From CAYONQ01 sp964405375 (lineage in GTDB: Bacteria; Planctomycetota; Phycisphaerae; Sedimentisphaerales; Anaerobacaceae), in contig CAYONQ010000035.1 of assembly GCA_964405375.1 (NCBI GenBank), positions 1 through 25,025 on the forward strand: 25,025 nt of DNA, in the 5' to 3' direction. The first letter of the stretch is position 1, and every line of letters starts with the position of its first letter. Below the pieces are notes generated by a model. It was not told the origin of the DNA, made no database searches, and saw only the letters and a list, made by a program, of their open reading frames with translations. A program made the translations under genes and the position numbers. This document shows positions 14,798 to 23,319 of the stretch, piece after piece.

Positions 14798-17662
14798 TCA
14801 ACTTTCCAATTGCGAGAGATGTTTTTCTATTGTTTCTAATTGTTCCGCTAATTCAGCCAGTCTCTTTCTGGCCTTCGCAACGACTTTCGGCTTGGCCTTG
14901 CTGACAAAATCTTCATTGCTCAGCTTGGCCTCCACCGCCTTTTTGGCCTTTTCTATCTTGTCTTTTTGTTTTTCAAGCCGTTTTCGCTCAGCTTGTGGGT
15001 CAATTACATCGTGAATGTAAATCTGTGAATCCTCAACTATCGCCGTAGCGGCGTTTTTGGATTTTTTAATTGTCGTGCCCGCCTTGAATTCTTTTATGCC
15101 GGCCAACTGCCGGATAAGCTCCGCATTCCGGTTTAGTATATCTGCGGTTTCTGCCGGCGACTTCGCAGAAACCTGCAAAAGCTCATTTGGCGGTTTATTA
15201 TATTCTCTTCTGACATCCCTTATGGCTCGGATTACGGACTGAATAATCGTAATTTGTTTTTCTACGTCCTCGTCCACTAAAGAATCTATCTTTTTTGGCC
15301 ATTCGGCGGCTACCAGTGCTTTTGCCTCTTTAGCTTCTGCGATGTTATTGAGATTTCTTGCCGGCGCAATCTCGTTTAGTTTCTGGAATATACCCTCGGT
15401 GATAAACGGCACGAACGGATGCAGTAAACGCAACGTCTGGTCCAGTACAAATGCAAGCACGTTTTGAGCGGTTGGACTTTGTTGAGAATCCTGCATTCTC
15501 GGCTTGACCCATTCAAGATACCAGTCGCAGAAATCGTTCCAGAAAAATTTATAAAGCTGATTTAACGGCTCATTATACTTAAACTCATCCAGAGATTTAG
15601 TAACCTCGGAAATAGTTTTAGACAGGCGTGAAAGAATCCATTTGTCGGTGATGTCCATCTTGTCGGGGTCAAATTTATTTGGGTCGAGCCCCTCAAGATT
15701 CATCAGTGTAAATCGTGATGCGTTCCAGAGCTTATTACAGAAGTTTCGGCCGACATCGAACTTTGGTGACGTATTTTCCGTTCGCCCGTCCGGCAGTGTC
15801 ATTGCCACCACCGGCATCCGAATGTCCTGCGTATCCGTTGTCATACTGGCCAGCGTAAACCGCATCGCATCGGCGCCGTGGCTGTTTATAGCAACAAGCG
15901 GGTCAATGCCGTTGCCTAAGCTCTTGCTCATCTTCCGGCCAACGCCATCCTGAATCATTGCGTGAATATACACGTCACTGAATGGAATGTCCTCCCTGCA
16001 GTATTGCCCCATCATCACCATTCGCGATACCCACAACGTAATAATCTCTCTCGCTGTGCAAAGCACGTCGCTCGGATAGAACGTTTTAAGCTCCGGCGTT
16101 TCATCCGGCCAGCCCAGCGTGCTGAATGGCCACAACGCCGAGCTAAACCACGTATCCAAAACATCCTCGTCCTGAACTAAATCGTCGCAGCCGCATTTTT
16201 CGCAGCTTTTAGGGTCTTCCATACCACTATTGGTTTGCCCGCATTTTTGACAATACCATATTGGTATTCTGTGTCCCCACCAGAGCTGCCGGCTTATCGG
16301 CCAGTCGCGCAGGTTCTCCAGCCACGCTTGATACGTCTTGGCATACCGCTTGGGAGTAAACGTAAGCCGGCCGTCGAGCAGCGGCTTTAAGGCCAAACCG
16401 GCAAGAGAATTCACCGGCACATCGGTATCTTCAATCAGGCCTTCGCCCAATTTCCCTTTCAAATGCTCAATAGGTTTCTTTACAGCGATATACCACTGGT
16501 CCGACAGATATGGCTCGATAGGCACGTGACTGCGGTAACTGTGGCCTACCTCGTGGGCATATTCCCGAACGTCCTCAAGCAGATTCTCCTGCCGGAACCA
16601 TTCGACAACGGCCTCACGTGCCTCAAACCTGTCCATACCAAGTAAGGATTGTGCTTCGGGTGCGTGAGCATCTTCCCAGCCATATTTATCGCTGATAGTG
16701 CCATCCGGCGCCATAACATTTATTATTTCCAGCTCCTGTCTCTGGCCAATATCCCAGTCGTCCGGGTCGTGGGCCGGCGTAACCTTCAAAAAGCCGGTGG
16801 AAAATCTCGCCTTTTCATCTTCACTTTGCCGGTCAGGCAGAACGACGTGTTCATCGGCTATTATTGGAATAATCCGGCCTACAATCGGAAGCTGCACCTT
16901 TTTGCCGACCAGATGTTCAGCCCGCAAATCCTTCGGGTTCATTGCAACAGCCGTATCGCCGAGCATCGTCTCCGGCCGGGTCGTGGCGACGGTAACGTAC
17001 TCAACTTTCTTTCCCGTTATCTTGACCGGCTCGACAAGCGGATACCTCAGATACCAGAAGTGTCCCTGCACCAGTTCGTGTTCGACCTCATCGTCGGCCA
17101 ATACCGTCTGCGTGGCCGGGTCCCAGTTGACTAATCGTTTGCCTCGATAGATAAGCCCATCTTTGAAGAGCCGGAAGAAGGCGGCCCGAACGGCTTTCGC
17201 ACAGACCTTGTCCATCGTAAACCGCGTCCGCTGCCAGTCGCACGAGCAGCCCATTGCCTGCAGCTGCTCGATAATCTTCGCCTCGTATTCATCCTTCCAC
17301 GCCTGCACGCGGCCGACGAATTCATCACGCGCAAAGTCGGTTCGCCGTTTGCCTTCCTCCGAGAGGATACGCTTCTCAACGACCGTCTGGGTGGCGATGC
17401 CGGCGTGGTCGGTGCCCGGCATCCACAGCGTATTGTAATTTTGCATCCGGCGGAGTCGAATCAATATATCCTGCAATGTATTGTTCAGTGCATGGCCGAG
17501 GTGCAGCGGCGCCGTAACATTGGGAGGTGGTATCATAATCGCATAGGGTTTTCGGCCGTCCGACGGTGCCTCTGCGTGGAAATAGCTGCCGGAAGACCAT
17601 ATTTCATTCACCCGGCCTTCTGTCGTTTTGGGTTCATAAACTTTCGAGAGTTGTTCTGCCAT
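14798..17662 (-). CDS. valS: Valyl-tRNA synthetase
   Basis: The product is 954 residues from the ATG at 17662, the usual position (MAEQLSKVYEP). An upstream in-frame start at 17707 would lie inside a hairpin. The enzyme charges tRNA-Val. The class I motifs are PPPNVTAPLHLGHA (HIGH variant, HLGHA at about 54-58) and KMSKS (about 577-581). The editing domain shows TTRPETMLGDTAVAMNP and PAHDPDD. A zinc-ribbon pair CQKCG / CEKCGC lies near 471-492 in the connective region. The last 70 residues form the Lys/Glu-rich coiled-coil arm typical of ValRS. No T-box leader sequence was seen. It is followed after 21 bases by the DUF151 gene. Confidence 0.97.
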   Translation of the reverse strand: MAEQLSKVYEPKTTEGRVNEIWSSGSYFHAEAPSDGRKPYAIMIPPPNVTAPLHLGHALNNTLQDILIRLRRMQNYNTLWMPGTDHAGIATQTVVEKRILSEEGKRRTDFARDEFVGRVQAWKDEYEAKIIEQLQAMGCSCDWQRTRFTMDKVCAKAVRAAFFRLFKDGLIYRGKRLVNWDPATQTVLADDEVEHELVQGHFWYLRYPLVEPVKITGKKVEYVTVATTRPETMLGDTAVAMNPKDLRAEHLVGKKVQLPIVGRIIPIIADEHVVLPDRQSEDEKARFSTGFLKVTPAHDPDDWDIGQRQELEIINVMAPDGTISDKYGWEDAHAPEAQSLLGMDRFEAREAVVEWFRQENLLEDVREYAHEVGHSYRSHVPIEPYLSDQWYIAVKKPIEHLKGKLGEGLIEDTDVPVNSLAGLALKPLLDGRLTFTPKRYAKTYQAWLENLRDWPISRQLWWGHRIPIWYCQKCGQTNSGMEDPKSCEKCGCDDLVQDEDVLDTWFSSALWPFSTLGWPDETPELKTFYPSDVLCTAREIITLWVSRMVMMGQYCREDIPFSDVYIHAMIQDGVGRKMSKSLGNGIDPLVAINSHGADAMRFTLASMTTDTQDIRMPVVAMTLPDGRTENTSPKFDVGRNFCNKLWNASRFTLMNLEGLDPNKFDPDKMDITDKWILSRLSKTISEVTKSLDEFKYNEPLNQLYKFFWNDFCDWYLEWVKPRMQDSQQSPTAQNVLAFVLDQTLRLLHPFVPFITEGIFQKLNEIAPARNLNNIAEAKEAKALVAAEWPKKIDSLVDEDVEKQITIIQSVIRAIRDVRREYNKPPNELLQVSAKSPAETADILNRNAELIRQLAGIKEFKAGTTIKKSKNAATAIVEDSQIYIHDVIDPQAERKRLEKQKDKIEKAKKAVEAKLSNEDFVSKAKPKVVAKARKRLAELAEQLETIEKHLSQLES

Positions 17663-17689
17663 AAACTGTCCCGGTCGGTTATCTGTGAA

Positions 17690-17724
17690 AAAACTCCGGC
17701 AAGACATCGTTCTGCCGGAGTTTT
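17690..17724. terminator. Bidirectional terminator-like hairpin ahead of valS
   Basis: AAAACTCCGGCA (17690-17701) pairs perfectly with TGCCGGAGTTTT (17713-17724) around an 11-base loop. On the minus strand the stem is followed by TTTTTT, a good intrinsic terminator for transcripts coming from the dockerin gene. It leaves only 27 bases before the valS ATG, so it may instead act as a 5' hairpin or attenuator of valS. Confidence 0.6.
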
Positions 17725-17753
17725 ATCTTAATAAAACCGCTCAATAATGTAAA
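17725..17753 (-). promoter_or_regulatory. Candidate valS promoter
   Basis: On the minus strand TTTACA (17748-17753) is followed after 17 bases by TAAGAT (17725-17730). The predicted start (about 17718) falls within the first arm of the hairpin at 17690-17724, so the valS mRNA would begin with that structure. Confidence 0.5.
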
Positions 17754-17892
17754 GCGAACAATTAGATGCAAACGAGGATTTATGTGCCGGATGCGAAAAA
17801 ACGCCTGATTTAGTTACCGCTTTTTAGCGGTTTTATATGTTCTGTTGGATGTTTAACTGCTGCTCTGGTTGCGCCGGCTGGCTCTTACGCTG

Positions 17893-18747
17893 TCAGTTTC
17901 CACAGTTAGGGTCATACGGGTTGCCGCATTCGAGCCAGTGAAGTGAGAGTACAGCTAAATCTAAAAAGTCCACATAACAGTTGTTATCCAGGTCACCAAT
18001 AATGGGGCCTTGGCATTCGTATATGTAAAATAAATCGTCGCTGGTATCGACTATATTGGGGTCATTGGCGTCAACAATTTGAATCAGGCACTGGTTGGAA
18101 TCCACTGCAGGAACCAGCCAGTCGTACGAGCAGGTATTGGAAACGGAGTTTGAGTCTATTGGAGTCCAGCTTCCACCATTGTTGGTGGAATACTTCAAGA
18201 GGTAGTTGCCTGGGCAGCCACTACCGCTTCTAAAATCTGTCCAGTTGATTGTGTATATTGAATCTGCAAGCAGAATCTCTCCACCGTTGGGTTGCAGCAC
18301 AGCCAGCGAGGACACCTTAAATTGGATATAAAAATTGGGCCAGGGCAAAATACCAGGCATTGGGTTTTCACAAAAGAAAAGCCAGTCTCCGCCGGCCAGT
18401 GGGCCGAAATGACCTTCAAGGCCGCAGGCTGGATCCCAAAGATCAATACAGATTTCCGGCGCCGGGGGTTGAAACCATAATTCTACGGTTTTTTCATTAG
18501 GGTTGATGGTCAGCGTGGGAGAACCTCCCATTGCCTTCTCCGCATAACAGTCATTAGAGTAGACCTCTGTGGGACCGGAGAAATAAATTATCTCGTTGAC
18601 GTTGAGCTCATTAGGGTTAATCACCCAGGTCCAGCTTGGCGGACCCAAGCCGCCATGCCAGTTTACTTCAGCGTGAGCCGGCAATGCACGGAAGCCAAAC
18701 CGGCAAACAATAACGGCCATTATTGATATGATTCCGCTTCTGTACAT
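17893..18747 (-). CDS. Secreted protein with Ser-Thr-rich/Kre9-like domain and dockerin-like tail
   Basis: The 284-residue protein has a signal peptide (MYRSG, hydrophobic core, probable cleavage after AHA at 26). A cysteine-containing N-terminal region (about 27-149) belongs to no family I recognise. A domain at about 150-244 begins LQPNGGEILLADSIYTINW and has YLLKYSTNNGGSW, the pattern of Kre9/Knh1-like (PF10342) surface modules. The last 34 residues read GDLDNNCYVDFLDLAVLSLH followed by WLECGNPYDPNC. This is a single dockerin-like calcium loop of the kind found at the C-terminus of many planctomycete exported proteins, where it is thought to serve attachment or sorting. The ribosome site GAGGGAG precedes the ATG. 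It has its own extended -10 promoter. The function is unknown, and no enzyme motif is visible. Confidence 0.85.
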   Translation of the reverse strand: MYRSGIISIMAVIVCRFGFRALPAHAEVNWHGGLGPPSWTWVINPNELNVNEIIYFSGPTEVYSNDCYAEKAMGGSPTLTINPNEKTVELWFQPPAPEICIDLWDPACGLEGHFGPLAGGDWLFFCENPMPGILPWPNFYIQFKVSSLAVLQPNGGEILLADSIYTINWTDFRSGSGCPGNYLLKYSTNNGGSWTPIDSNSVSNTCSYDWLVPAVDSNQCLIQIVDANDPNIVDTSDDLFYIYECQGPIIGDLDNNCYVDFLDLAVLSLHWLECGNPYDPNCGN

Positions 18748-18804
18748 TTTTCGCTCCCTCTTCTTTATTACCCCTTGTTAAAATTGGTTACCGAATTGCG
18801 GCGT

Positions 18805-18833
18805 ATTATAGCATAAAGACGGGTCGAATGCAA
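18805..18833 (-). promoter_or_regulatory. Promoter of the dockerin-tailed protein gene
   Basis: On the minus strand TTGCAT (18828-18833), 17 bases, then TATAAT (18805-18810) preceded by TGC, giving a perfect extended -10. The predicted start is near 18798, about 50 bases before the ATG. Confidence 0.6.
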
Positions 18834-18847
18834 GGTGAATTTTGCGG

Positions 18848-18895
18848 GAATTGGCGCAATTCTTACCCTCAGGGGCGACAAAACCCGTTTTTGTA
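18848..18895. other. Small palindromes downstream of rho
   Basis: GAATTGgcgCAATTC (18848-18862) is a perfect 6-bp stem with a three-base loop. Shortly after, ACAAAA and TTTTGT (about 18879-18895) can pair around five bases. They lie between the rho stop and the dockerin promoter and may end rho transcripts, but neither has a convincing U-run. Confidence 0.3.
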
Positions 18896-18971
18896 GCTTG
18901 GTAGTGCTTGAAGTGCAGAGCAGGTATTTCTGTTTAGTGCTATGGCAATTGGCTTTACACCATCGTTTGGC

Positions 18972-20465
18972 TTAGTCGAGGTTCATTGTCATCAGGAACT
19001 CTGCGTTTGAGCGGACCTTGGTGAGCCGGCTCTTGAGAAGTTCAATTGCCTCAGTCTGGTTCAATTCGCTAAGGACCCTTCGCAGTCGATACACGCACTC
19101 AAGCTCCTTCGGGTCGAGAAGCAATTCCTCTCTTCTGGTCCCGCTTCGGCTGATGTCAATGGCCGGCCACGTCCTTCTGTCAACAAGCCGTCTGTCGAGG
19201 TGCAGCTCCATATTTCCGGTCGCCTTAAACTCCTCGAAGATTACCTCGTCCATTTTTGAGCCGGTGTCGATTAGTGCGGTCGCAAAAATGGTCAGCGAAC
19301 CGCCTTCTTCGATATTTCTTGCCGCACCGAAGAATTTCTTCGGCATCTGCATTGCGCCGGCATCGACACCGCCGGTCAGGATTTTGCCTGAGTGCGGCAT
19401 CTCGGTATTATAGGCCCGTGCCAGGCGGGTTATCGAATCCAGCAGGATAATTACGTCTTCACCGTATTCGACGAGCCGCTTTGCCTTTTCAATTACTACT
19501 TCCGCCACCTGACAGTGACGGGAGGCCGGCTCATCGAATGTCGAGCTTATGACCTCGACATCTTCGGCGGTTTTGCGTTCCATCTCCGTAACCTCTTCCG
19601 GCCGTTCGTCAATCAACAGCACTATCAATCTTGCATCGGGATAGTTGGTGCTGATGGCGTTTGCTATTTTTTGCAGCAGGATTGTCTTGCCGGTTCGCGG
19701 CGGGGCGACAATCAGACCTCGCTGACCCTTGCCCACCGGTGTTACCAAATCGATTATCCGCATATTCAGTTCTTCCGATGTTGTCTCGAGTATAAAGCGT
19801 TCTTCCGGATGCAGCGGCGTTAAGTCGCTGAATACCGTCTTTTCCGCAAGGTTGTCGGGGTTTTCATAGTTGATTGCTTCGACCCGCAGCAGGGCGAAGT
19901 ACTTCTCTGAGTCTTTCGGCGGTCGGATTTGCCCCGATACGATGTTGCCGGTTCGCAGCCCGAAGCGTCTGATTTGAGAAGGCGAGACATAGATATCGTC
20001 CGGGCTGGAAAGGTAGTTATAATCCGGGTTTCGCAGGAAGCCGTAGCCGTCCGGCAGCACCTCCAGCACCCCTTCGCCGTACATCAGCCCGTTTTGGCGA
20101 ATCTGCTCCTTGAGGATTCTAAAAATCAAATCCTGCTTTTTAAGGGCGCTGTACTCCGTGATGTCTTCTTTTTTGGCGAGCTCGTGCAGCTCCGAGACGG
20201 TTAGTTTCTGCAAATCCGTTAAATACAAGCTGCCTTTTTTAATCCGCTCGTATTTGGCGTGTGTGGATTCTTCTTCGGTTTTTTTGTTTTTTGGGGTTTG
20301 CCCTTTGGGCTCTGTGGTGGGGGTGCTTTCGGTCATAGTTGAGGTTGAGTTAGCCCTTTGATGTTCTGATGCGTCAAGGGTTGCCTGTTTAGCGGCAGAG
20401 GCCCTTTTCCTTGTGGCTCTGCGTTTTTTTGGTGTTTTTTCGTTTTTTGAAGCAGCTTTAGCCAT
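18972..20465 (-). CDS. rho: Transcription termination factor Rho with extended N-terminus
   Basis: The 497-residue protein is a hexameric RNA-dependent ATPase that ends transcription. The N-terminal 78 residues are an extension absent from the 419-residue E. coli protein, rich in Lys, Ala, Ser and Thr and probably disordered. The Rho N-terminal domain (DLQKLTVSELHELAKKEDI, from about 84) and the cold-shock-like RNA site (GVLEVLPDGYGFLRNPDYNYL, about 132-152) follow. The ATPase shows PVGKGQRGLIVAPPRTGKT (Walker A with Lys260, Thr261), DERPEEVTEM, and VIILLDSITRLARAYN (Walker B). GGVDAGAMQMPKKFFGAARN is the usual Rho sequence. A GGAG ribosome site precedes the ATG at 20465. The leader carries two tandem palindromes (20495-20520). 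Extended, charged N-termini are known in Rho from several high-GC and planctomycete lineages. Confidence 0.97.
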   Translation of the reverse strand: MAKAASKNEKTPKKRRATRKRASAAKQATLDASEHQRANSTSTMTESTPTTEPKGQTPKNKKTEEESTHAKYERIKKGSLYLTDLQKLTVSELHELAKKEDITEYSALKKQDLIFRILKEQIRQNGLMYGEGVLEVLPDGYGFLRNPDYNYLSSPDDIYVSPSQIRRFGLRTGNIVSGQIRPPKDSEKYFALLRVEAINYENPDNLAEKTVFSDLTPLHPEERFILETTSEELNMRIIDLVTPVGKGQRGLIVAPPRTGKTILLQKIANAISTNYPDARLIVLLIDERPEEVTEMERKTAEDVEVISSTFDEPASRHCQVAEVVIEKAKRLVEYGEDVIILLDSITRLARAYNTEMPHSGKILTGGVDAGAMQMPKKFFGAARNIEEGGSLTIFATALIDTGSKMDEVIFEEFKATGNMELHLDRRLVDRRTWPAIDISRSGTRREELLLDPKELECVYRLRRVLSELNQTEAIELLKSRLTKVRSNAEFLMTMNLD

Positions 20466-20494
20466 AATTATTCTCCATTTGTGAGATTCTATGG

Positions 20495-20520
20495 TTCCAC
20501 AGGAAACTATTCCGTAGGAA
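20495..20520. promoter_or_regulatory. Tandem 11-bp palindromes in the rho leader
   Basis: TTCCacaGGAA (20495-20505) and TTCCgtaGGAA (20510-20520) are two perfect palindromes 15 bases apart, 30-55 bases before the rho ATG. They could be a repressor operator with two half-dimer sites or two small hairpins in the leader RNA. Confidence 0.4.
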
Positions 20521-20611
20521 TCCAGCAGGATTTGGATTTTGAGTAGTAGAGATAAAACTTAAATATATCAAAATGGGTTAACTAATATGAGCCGGCTACG
20601 ATAAACCCCGC

Positions 20612-21229
20612 TTACCCATTATCCACAATGTAAGAGAAGATAGCAACGACTTGCTTGGCCAACGCCGAGAAGTCAGAATTGTTATTTACCACATTATCGG
20701 CGAGGCCAATCTTCTTGTCCAGAGAAATCTGAAAATTTTCTCTGATTTTTACACAATTTTCGTCAAAAAGGCCTATTTTTTTGGCCCTTTCCCGCCTTAG
20801 TTGCTCTTCGCAATCGACAAAAATGAGCCGGTCGCAGCGTTTATCCCAGCCGACCTCTACCAACAGAGGCATATCCAGCACAATCGCCTTAACCTTTGAT
20901 TGGTGGTTGTATTGGGCTATAAGCTGCTCAACACGGGCCAGAACAAAGGGGTGAATTATGCTATTAAGCAGCGAGAGCTTATCGCCATCGGCAAAAACGA
21001 TGTCAGCCAGTCTCTTTCGGTCGATTTTCCCTGCTGAATCTAAGACAGCATTGCCGAAACAGGCCACTATTTTTTTCTTTACGTTCGGCTCGTCAAGCAG
21101 TTCGTGGGCGATTTTGTCGGCGTCAATGACTTTACAGCCCAGCTTACCAAGCTCGGCTGCAACGGTGCTTTTGCCAGAGCCGACACCGCCCAAAATCCCG
21201 ATAATTGGTTTTTTCTCAAGACCGCCCAC
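20612..21229 (-). CDS. coaE: Dephospho-CoA kinase
   Basis: The 205-residue enzyme phosphorylates dephospho-CoA at the 3' position in the last step of coenzyme A synthesis. The P-loop is ILGGVGSGKST (about 11-21), and KVIDADKIAHELL (about 33-45) contains the conserved DAD substrate-binding site. LDMPLLVEVGWDKRCDRLIFVDCEEQLRRER is the expected family continuation with the lid region. The start is a GTG at 21229 with no obvious ribosome site, so a few residues at the N-terminus are uncertain. Length is normal. It lies between the glycosyltransferase gene (88 bases upstream) and rho (146 bases downstream), and may be cotranscribed with both. Confidence 0.95.
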   Translation of the reverse strand: MGGLEKKPIIGILGGVGSGKSTVAAELGKLGCKVIDADKIAHELLDEPNVKKKIVACFGNAVLDSAGKIDRKRLADIVFADGDKLSLLNSIIHPFVLARVEQLIAQYNHQSKVKAIVLDMPLLVEVGWDKRCDRLIFVDCEEQLRRERAKKIGLFDENCVKIRENFQISLDKKIGLADNVVNNNSDFSALAKQVVAIFSYIVDNG

Positions 21230-21317
21230 GGATAAGCAGTTTAGGGGCTTTCTTGCAGGCAGTCAAGGGGAAAAGCGTCTCGCAGTGGGATGCAGGGTAT
21301 TGGAAGTCGCAGCAAGG

Positions 21318-23117
21318 TTATACGTTTGTGTAAATTCTTCGGCTTCGCTGTTTGTGTAGTGTCTTTTGCAGACTGTTTAACAGGTAATTTTTGACCATTA
21401 CGTCCCAGTTCATATCTTTTGCGATACGATACCCTGTTTGAATCATATCTTCGGTTTCGGATTTGTCTTTTGGCAGGCGTTGAATTATTTGCATTGCGAC
21501 CTTTTTACTCTGGCGTGCTTCTATCTGGTTGCGCACCTGCCGGTCAATTTGTAGCAAGTCTTCGATATTGCTGTAACCGTGGCTATTCAAGTTGGTGTAA
21601 TCGGCGATAATAAGATTTTTGATGCTTTCCGGATTGCCGTCTTGCGAGGCGGTTACATCGTGGGCGAAGCCCGCACATCCGCAGACGCTGCTGACCACGC
21701 AGAGTCCGCCGAAGGTCAACGGTTCAAGCTGGGCGATGCCGAACGGCTCGTAAATGCTCTGGCCGAATTCGACGTCGGTTCCCTTGCGAATGTCCATAAA
21801 TTCCATACCTTCCGGCATCCTTTTGCCGCAGTATTTCGGCTCAAAGCCGAACTGGTTTATGAAGATGATTTTTATATTACGGTTTTGCGCATTGAACTGC
21901 TGAATGGCCGTGTAGAGTTCCGCCTCGCCGCCGGACAGGTCAGGCCAACCCTCACGGTGGGCCACCGGCCAGTTATACGCCGATTCCATATTGTAGATGT
22001 CGAAACTTCGCCGCTGTGATACCTGGGTGCTTAGCAGGAATAACACCGCAGTTTTGCCCTGGGCGTTGAATTCTTTTTCAATGTGTTCGAGCACACGCAA
22101 ATCACGCCACAAGCCCTTGCTTTGCACCAGCCGCGTAACGTGTGTGAAAACAAAATCCGGCCTAAATCCCAGCAGATTCTCGCAGTACTGACGCAGTTTC
22201 TCCTTCGATGCGAGTTTCTCATCAACGCTGATTTGATATGCCGGTATGCCGTTGTAAACTATATCGATATCGGCGGTCTCAAATTCCGGCGCCAGAAAAC
22301 GTAATTCACTGACCACATAATCGCCTACCGCGCATATAGTGTCGCAGTACTTTGAGGCCTCTACGAGCGGGTGCTTGAAATAACAGTTCTGGTCGCCGAA
22401 CACATCGTTGACATAGAGTCTATTTTTGTAGGCCTGTTTTATAGTGTTATAAAACATCGTATCGTGGCCGGGATGTGTCTCCACGATGCGGCGCATCGTC
22501 GCTACTTCGTGGGCGTAGAAAATGGTTTTGAAGTCGTAGGATGCATCAAGAATCCCTGCTAGCGCTGTCGGCATTCCCATAAACTCGTGAGCAATAATAG
22601 TTGTCGAATCTTTAGCAGCGCCGATTGATTTCAGCGTTGCAATCGCCGCCGGCGCCAATCTCACGTATTGCTCATACTCCCACAGATGTTCATACAAATC
22701 GCTGCGGACGCCGAATTCCTCGTACATCTGTTTTTTTAATTTGTTGACCGGCCCGCCGTCCATATGTCGTACGTCGATTAGAAAAACCTCGGGCGAGCTT
22801 TTTACACCCGTCTGCTCATCGACAAATGTTCGCCTGCCATAGACGATACCCACATTATAGAAAGTTTCGATTTTTCTAAAGGCGGCTGCATAGCCGGTGT
22901 TCATAAGTCCATCCAGAGATGAATAGAGCACCTCGCCGTCGTCGCCAAGCCGGTCTAATACCGACCCTTCTGTGGAAAACAGCGGACCTATGATGATTGA
23001 GCGGTCAACTGCGTCGAGATATGAATTACAGGTGAAAAACCCTTTCAGGACGGCACCTATACCGCCGACTTTCCCCACTGTTTCGTGGGTAACGTGTACA
23101 ACTGTTCCTTCGCCCAT
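21318..23117 (-). CDS. Glycogen-synthase-like glycosyltransferase (GT-B fold)
   Basis: The 599-residue protein has the two-domain GT-B layout. The N-terminus (VVHVTHETVGKVGGIGAVLKG) matches the Lys-x-Gly-Gly loop of starch/glycogen synthases. The C-terminal domain has HVTRLVQSKG (Arg329, Lys334) and EPFGIAQLEPLTFGG, an E-x7-E motif with Glu457 and Glu465, that binds the nucleotide-sugar donor. It is longer than typical bacterial GlgA (about 480). Residues 360-450 contain an unusual stretch (including MESAYNWPVAHREGWPDLSG and GKRMPEGMEFMDIRKG). It may make glycogen or another alpha-glucan, but the acceptor is not known and no other glycogen genes are nearby. The start ATG has AAGGAAG ahead of it. 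It has its own promoter candidate at 23179-23207. Confidence 0.82.
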   Translation of the reverse strand: MGEGTVVHVTHETVGKVGGIGAVLKGFFTCNSYLDAVDRSIIIGPLFSTEGSVLDRLGDDGEVLYSSLDGLMNTGYAAAFRKIETFYNVGIVYGRRTFVDEQTGVKSSPEVFLIDVRHMDGGPVNKLKKQMYEEFGVRSDLYEHLWEYEQYVRLAPAAIATLKSIGAAKDSTTIIAHEFMGMPTALAGILDASYDFKTIFYAHEVATMRRIVETHPGHDTMFYNTIKQAYKNRLYVNDVFGDQNCYFKHPLVEASKYCDTICAVGDYVVSELRFLAPEFETADIDIVYNGIPAYQISVDEKLASKEKLRQYCENLLGFRPDFVFTHVTRLVQSKGLWRDLRVLEHIEKEFNAQGKTAVLFLLSTQVSQRRSFDIYNMESAYNWPVAHREGWPDLSGGEAELYTAIQQFNAQNRNIKIIFINQFGFEPKYCGKRMPEGMEFMDIRKGTDVEFGQSIYEPFGIAQLEPLTFGGLCVVSSVCGCAGFAHDVTASQDGNPESIKNLIIADYTNLNSHGYSNIEDLLQIDRQVRNQIEARQSKKVAMQIIQRLPKDKSETEDMIQTGYRIAKDMNWDVMVKNYLLNSLQKTLHKQRSRRIYTNV

Positions 23118-23178
23118 ACTAAGCTTCCTTTCCGGTTGTGATGGCAGGCCCCGTCAGATTGCGTCTCTGTCCATACAA

Positions 23179-23207
23179 AATATAGGAAATGGCTTTATTA
23201 CGGCCAA
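23179..23207 (-). promoter_or_regulatory. Promoter of the glycosyltransferase gene
   Basis: On the minus strand TTGGCC (23202-23207), 17 bases, then TATATT (23179-23184). The predicted start is near 23172, about 55 bases before the ATG. Confidence 0.5.
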
Positions 23208-23222
23208 ATTGAGGAAAGGCAG

Positions 23223-23248
23223 CCGGCCCTTTATTTTTTATAGGCCGG
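23223..23248. terminator. GC-rich hairpin downstream of the zinc-ribbon gene
   Basis: CCGGCC (23223-23228) pairs with GGCCGG (23243-23248) around an AT-rich 14-base loop. It lies about 70 bases beyond the stop of the zinc-ribbon gene (minus strand). There is no U-run, so it is only a weak terminator candidate. Confidence 0.3.
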
Positions 23249-23319
23249 GAAAATCGTGGTAGATTTGCGAATTGGGTGTGTTTTTCAGGACGTTTAGGTT
23301 TTTTGAAAAATTTTTTGGT

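Noticed and set aside
17663..17892. T-box riboswitch in the valS leader
   Set aside because: No T-box core sequence (AGGGTGG...ACCGCG type) or long leader was found; only one simple hairpin is present.
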